A stretch of 36,341 nucleotides of DNA from Nocardioides sp. (lineage in GTDB: Bacteria; Actinomycetota; Actinomycetes; Propionibacteriales; Nocardioidaceae): positions 1 to 36,341 of the forward strand of contig NZ_JASBRN010000083.1 in the NCBI RefSeq assembly GCF_030149505.1. Reading direction: 5' to 3'. Positions 32,450-36,341 of this stretch are shown one piece after another; position 1 is the first letter of the stretch; each line of letters starts with the position of its first letter. The position numbers were made by a program, and so were the translations under genes. The notes beneath the pieces were generated by a model. The model worked only from the letters and a program-made list of their open reading frames with translations. It was not told where the DNA came from and searched no databases.

Positions 32450-32998
32450 TCACGTGGGGAGTCCCTTCATGATCGGGTGCGGGGAGAGCTTGACGGTGGG
32501 GGGAGCCGCGCCGAACCACTCGGCCTCACGGATCTCCTTCATCGCCAGCTTGCGGGTCTCCTCGTCGAGGCGGTCGACGAACAGGACCCCGTCGAGGTGG
32601 TCGGTCTCGTGCTGGATGGCGCGGGCGAGGTAGTCGCTGCCGTGGATGGTCACCGGCTCGCCGTGCATGTCGAAGCCGTTGGCCACGACCGAGAGCGCCC
32701 GCAGGCACTCGAAGGTCATGTCGGGGATCGAGAGGCACCCCTCGAGGCCGTCCTGCTGCTCCTGGGACAGCTCGAGGGTCGGGTTGACCAGGTGGCCGAC
32801 CTCGCCGTCGACGTTCCACGTGAACACGCGCAGGCCCACCCCGATCTGGGGCGCAGCCAGGCCCGCGCCGGGCGCGGCCAGCATGGTGTCGGTGAGGTCC
32901 TGCACGAGGCGGTGCAGCTCCCGGTCGAAGTCGACGACCTCGACGGCCGGCCGGCGCAGGATCGGGTCGCCGAAGAGGCGGATCGGCTGGACGGGCAT
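32450..32998 (-). CDS. def: Peptide deformylase
   Basis: Def removes the N-formyl group from new proteins. The 182 residues carry all three motifs: [10 protein letters not shown] (44-53), EGCLSIP with Cys88, and QHETDHLDG with metal ligands His130 and His134 and catalytic Glu131. Residue spacing is that of class I (iron) deformylases. The ATG is 7 nt after a TAGACT -10 box, so def-fmt-rsmB appear to have their own leaderless promoter downstream of priA. Confidence 0.96.
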   Translation of the reverse strand: MPVQPIRLFGDPILRRPAVEVVDFDRELHRLVQDLTDTMLAAPGAGLAAPQIGVGLRVFTWNVDGEVGHLVNPTLELSQEQQDGLEGCLSIPDMTFECLRALSVVANGFDMHGEPVTIHGSDYLARAIQHETDHLDGVLFVDRLDEETRKLAMKEIREAEWFGAAPPTVKLSPHPIMKGLPT

Positions 32999-33005
32999 GG
33001 GCGCG

Positions 33006-33011
33006 AGTCTA
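33006..33011 (-). promoter_or_regulatory. -10 box of def
   Basis: TAGACT on the minus strand lies 7 nt before the def ATG, identical in sequence and spacing to the pheS box. No strong -35 hexamer is visible. Confidence 0.5.
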
Positions 33012-33053
33012 GGAGCGCCGCCGCAGGACGGCGATTTCGCGCCGCGGTCACGG

Positions 33054-33180
33054 CCGCCGGTGCCGACTCACGCTCGAACTGGCGCCGACTCGCGCTCGAA
33101 CGGGCGCCGAGTCACCCTCGAACTAGCGCCGGGTCACGCTCGAACGGGCGCCGAGTCACCCTCGAACCAGCGCCGGCTCG
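33054..33180. repeat. Six 22-bp tandem repeats downstream of priA
   Basis: Units start at 33054, 33076, 33098, 33120, 33142 and 33164 (last partial). The common core is GCGCCGASTCACSCTCGAAC, with units alternating between GGCGCCGAGTCACC and more divergent forms. The array sits in the 256-bp gap between the def start and the priA stop; 33181-33254 next to it shows nothing else recognisable. Confidence 0.88.
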
Positions 33181-33254
33181 GTGGGGTCACCGCGGCACCG
33201 CTCACCCACCCACCCGCCAGCACCCACCGACGTCGCGCCTCCAGCGACCTCGTC

Positions 33255-35315
33255 TCACAGGCTCGGGGGGTCGACCTGGATGCGCACGGGGTCGAGCTTG
33301 CGCGCCGAGCGGAGCCGCTGCAGCTCGCCCAGGGCGGCCGAGAGGCGCGGCCCGTGGGCGCGCGGGACCCGGACGACGACCCGTTGGCGTGGCGGACCCT
33401 CGGCGTAGGGGTCGTGGTCGGGCAGGTCGACCGGCCCCAGCACCTCGACCGGGTCGGGGACGTCGAGCAGCGTGAGGGCGTCGTCGAGCGCCCCGGGAGC
33501 ACCGGTGAGGGTCGCCAACCGGGTGGCCGGCGGCAGGTGCGCCTCGACCCGGGCCGCGGACTCGCGGGCGGCGAAGCCGCCCATGTCCCAGCGGACGAGC
33601 GCCTGGACGGCCGGGTGCGCCGGATCGCCCACCACGAGGGCGCGGCCGCCGGGGCGGACCAGCGCCACGGCGTTGGCCCAGCGCCGCAGCGCCTCCTCCT
33701 CGGTGCGCAGGTCGGGGCGTGAGAGCAGCAGCCAGGCGTCGAGCAGCACGACCGCGGCGTACCCGCCTTCGGCCACGGGCTCGGCGCCGGGCGTCGCCAC
33801 GACGACCTGGGACCGCCCGTCGACGCGGGCCAGGACCCCGTCGCGGGCCGAGGTGCGCACCCGGACGCTCGGGAGCGCGCGGCCGATCTCCTCGGCGGTG
33901 CGGGACTGGCCGATGACCGGGGCGCGCAGGCCGCGGTGCCCGCACTCGGGGCAGGACCACGCCGCGTGCACCTCCCCGCACCACCGGCAGGCGGGCGGCT
34001 CGGTGGGCGAGCCGAGGCGCAGGGGTCCCGTGCAGGCGGTGCAGCGCGCGGGGGTGCGGCACCGCTCGCACGCGAGCGCCGGGACGTAGCCGTGGCGAGG
34101 GTTCTGCACGAGCACCGGCCCCTCGGCGACCGCCTCCCGCAACAGGTCGTGCACCTGCCTGGGCATCCGCGCCGCGCGGGCGTGGGCGTCGCGCACCAGG
34201 TCGTGCTCGGTGGCCCCGGCGACCGCGGTGCGCACCGCAGCGCGCAGCACCTCACGGGGTGCCAGCAGCTCGGGGGCCCATCCGCTGCGCACCAGGTGCT
34301 CGCACTCGACCGAGCGGGCGAAGGCGCCCAGCAGCGCGGCGGCACCAGCGCGCTCGGCGCGCAGCAGCAGCGTCTCGCGGGTGTGGGGGTAGGGCGCGCG
34401 CGGCTCGGCGTGCAGGTCGTCGCCGTCGTCCCAGACGACGACGAGCGCGAGGTCCGGCACCGGGGCCAGGGCGGCTGCCCGGGTGCCGACCACGATCCGC
34501 CGCTGGCCCCGCAGCACCCGCAGGAACGAGCGGTAGCGGGCAGCCGGACCCAGGTCTGCGGTCAGCACGACGTGCTGCTCCGGCTCCCCCGTCGCCCGGA
34601 GCGCCGCGTCGACGCGCTCGACGTCCTTGCCGTCGGGCAGGCACACGACGACCCCGCCGGGAGCGGTCAACGCCGCCTCGGCGACCAGGCGCGGCCAGTC
34701 GGCGCCGGGGGGAGGGTTCCAGACCGCGCGGGGGGCGGTGCCGGAGCGCAGGTGCCCGAGCCAGGCGGCGGCGAGCGGGTGCTCGGCCCAGGCGGCTTCG
34801 GCCGCGGCCGGCTCGCGCGGGACGACGCCGGTGGCGGGGGGTTGCTCCTCGGCCTCGGTCGTCGCGTGCCGGGGCGGGACAGCAAGCCTCAGCACGTCAC
34901 CGCGGGTGCCGGCGTACCGCTCGGCGAGCGCGCCCGCCAGCTCCACCACCTCGGGGACCAGCACCGGCTCGGGGCTCACCACGCGACGCAGCGGCTGCAG
35001 CACACCGGGGTGCTCGGACGTCGCCAGGCGCTCCAGCACGAACCCGTCGGCGTCCTGGCCGGCGAAACGCACCTTCACGCGCACCCCGGGGCGGGCTGCC
35101 TCGGCCATCGCCGCGGGGACGGCGAAGTCGAAGGGCCGGTCGAGGTGGGCGAGCGGGAGGTCGAGCAGCACGCGCGCCACCGGGTCGACGTCGGTGATCG
35201 CGGCCCCGGCGGCCTTGCGCTCACGCGTGGCGCGGGCCTTGGCCTGCGCCTGCTTCACCGTCGAGCGGACCAACCCCGGGAGCAGCTCGGGCTGTTCCTC
35301 GGGGTGGGCGGGCAT
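33255..35315 (-). CDS. priA: PriA-like primosomal protein without helicase motifs
   Basis: PriA recognises stalled replication forks to restart replication. The 686 residues keep the N-terminal 3'-end DNA-binding domain (about 45-150) and the eight zinc-site cysteines (416, 419, 425, 428, 443, 446, 455, 458). The Walker A loop is replaced by WNPPPGADWP near 199-208 and the DEAH box by WDDGDD near 295-300, so ATP-driven unwinding is unlikely. Loss of these motifs is known for actinobacterial PriA. The first 40 residues are a basic, low-complexity extension. The ATG is 6 nt after TAGAAC. The gene lies between metK and def. Confidence 0.9.
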   Translation of the reverse strand: MPAHPEEQPELLPGLVRSTVKQAQAKARATRERKAAGAAITDVDPVARVLLDLPLAHLDRPFDFAVPAAMAEAARPGVRVKVRFAGQDADGFVLERLATSEHPGVLQPLRRVVSPEPVLVPEVVELAGALAERYAGTRGDVLRLAVPPRHATTEAEEQPPATGVVPREPAAAEAAWAEHPLAAAWLGHLRSGTAPRAVWNPPPGADWPRLVAEAALTAPGGVVVCLPDGKDVERVDAALRATGEPEQHVVLTADLGPAARYRSFLRVLRGQRRIVVGTRAAALAPVPDLALVVVWDDGDDLHAEPRAPYPHTRETLLLRAERAGAAALLGAFARSVECEHLVRSGWAPELLAPREVLRAAVRTAVAGATEHDLVRDAHARAARMPRQVHDLLREAVAEGPVLVQNPRHGYVPALACERCRTPARCTACTGPLRLGSPTEPPACRWCGEVHAAWSCPECGHRGLRAPVIGQSRTAEEIGRALPSVRVRTSARDGVLARVDGRSQVVVATPGAEPVAEGGYAAVVLLDAWLLLSRPDLRTEEEALRRWANAVALVRPGGRALVVGDPAHPAVQALVRWDMGGFAARESAARVEAHLPPATRLATLTGAPGALDDALTLLDVPDPVEVLGPVDLPDHDPYAEGPPRQRVVVRVPRAHGPRLSAALGELQRLRSARKLDPVRIQVDPPSL

Positions 35316-35349
35316 GCGCGAGTTCTACCAGCCCGGACCGACGCCCCCG

Positions 35350-35441
35350 CCGAGCCGTCAGAAATGAACCCTCGACCCGTCGGTTCCGTCACCGTGGAGG
35401 TGCGGAACTGACGGGTCGAGGGCTCAGAAGTGACGCCTCGG
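35350..35441 (-). terminator. 92-nt near-perfect hairpin after metK
   Basis: Left arm 35365-35388 and right arm 35403-35426 are 24 nt each and pair with only two imperfect positions (one G-U type wobble, one mismatch). Inside lies a further CACC/GGTG stem (35390-35393 with 35399-35402). Outside, after a 4-nt internal loop, CGTCA/TGACG and CCGAG/CTCGG continue the stem. It begins 8 bp after the metK stop and ends 22 bp before the priA -10 box. A terminator for metK is the simplest role; a mobile palindromic repeat is the alternative. Confidence 0.65.
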
Positions 35442-35448
35442 CGGTGGG

Positions 35449-36341
<893 letters not shown>

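Overview
The window is about 36 kb of very GC-rich, densely packed chromosomal DNA from an actinobacterium, most likely a Nocardioides-type member of the Propionibacteriales. The evidence is the high GC at third codon positions, heavy use of GTG starts, a mycothiol-dependent maleylpyruvate isomerase family protein, a PheS with an actinobacterial four-cysteine insert, a PriA without helicase motifs, and gene order shared with mycobacteria and streptomycetes (infC-rpmI-rplT-methyltransferase-pheST-argCJBDFRGH; metK-priA-def-fmt-rsmB; rpe-ribDE-ribBA-ribH-hisE-hisG). I see no prophage, insertion sequence, CRISPR array or tRNA gene. The interest is mainly in regulation and intergenic elements.

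Left edge (1-470): the first 12 bases are the 5' end of a 16S rRNA gene on the minus strand. They are preceded by an rrn leader with a NusA-site (boxC-like) element and two good promoters, the outer one starting only about 14 bp after the mpg stop codon. Region 473-10422 (minus strand): one compact arginine operon, argC-J-B-D-F-R-G, a NUDIX hydrolase, argH and a 3-methyladenine DNA glycosylase gene, almost all joined by 1-4 bp overlaps. A promoter overlapped by two tandem ARG boxes drives argC, apparently as a leaderless message. ArgR, encoded inside the operon, is the obvious regulator.

Region 10441-18600: a divergent mycothiol-enzyme gene, then (minus strand) pheS-pheT, a soluble PAS sensor kinase, and the infC-rpmI-rplT-rRNA methyltransferase translation cluster. 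infC begins with the rare AUC codon behind a strong Shine-Dalgarno and a long leader. Region 18589-22006: an SseB-like protein, a small membrane protein and a P-loop kinase (plus strand), a PH-like membrane protein, hisG and hisE.

Region 22007-25790: riboflavin operon ribD-ribE-ribBA-ribH under an FMN riboswitch. Region 25823-29760: rpe, a lipid kinase whose promoter carries four 11-bp direct repeats, a small unknown gene coupled to a LigD-type polymerase, and an ABC-like ATPase. Region 29761-36341: metK (cut by the window end), priA, def, fmt, rsmB and an exported small protein, all on the minus strand.

The main patterns beyond ordinary genes are: at least nine start codons placed 6-8 nt after a TAnnnT -10 box (leaderless genes); a family of 22-bp tandem repeats at three gene 3' ends; a 92-nt near-perfect hairpin after metK; a 34-nt perfect hairpin inside the methyltransferase gene; and the four-repeat operator before the lipid kinase.
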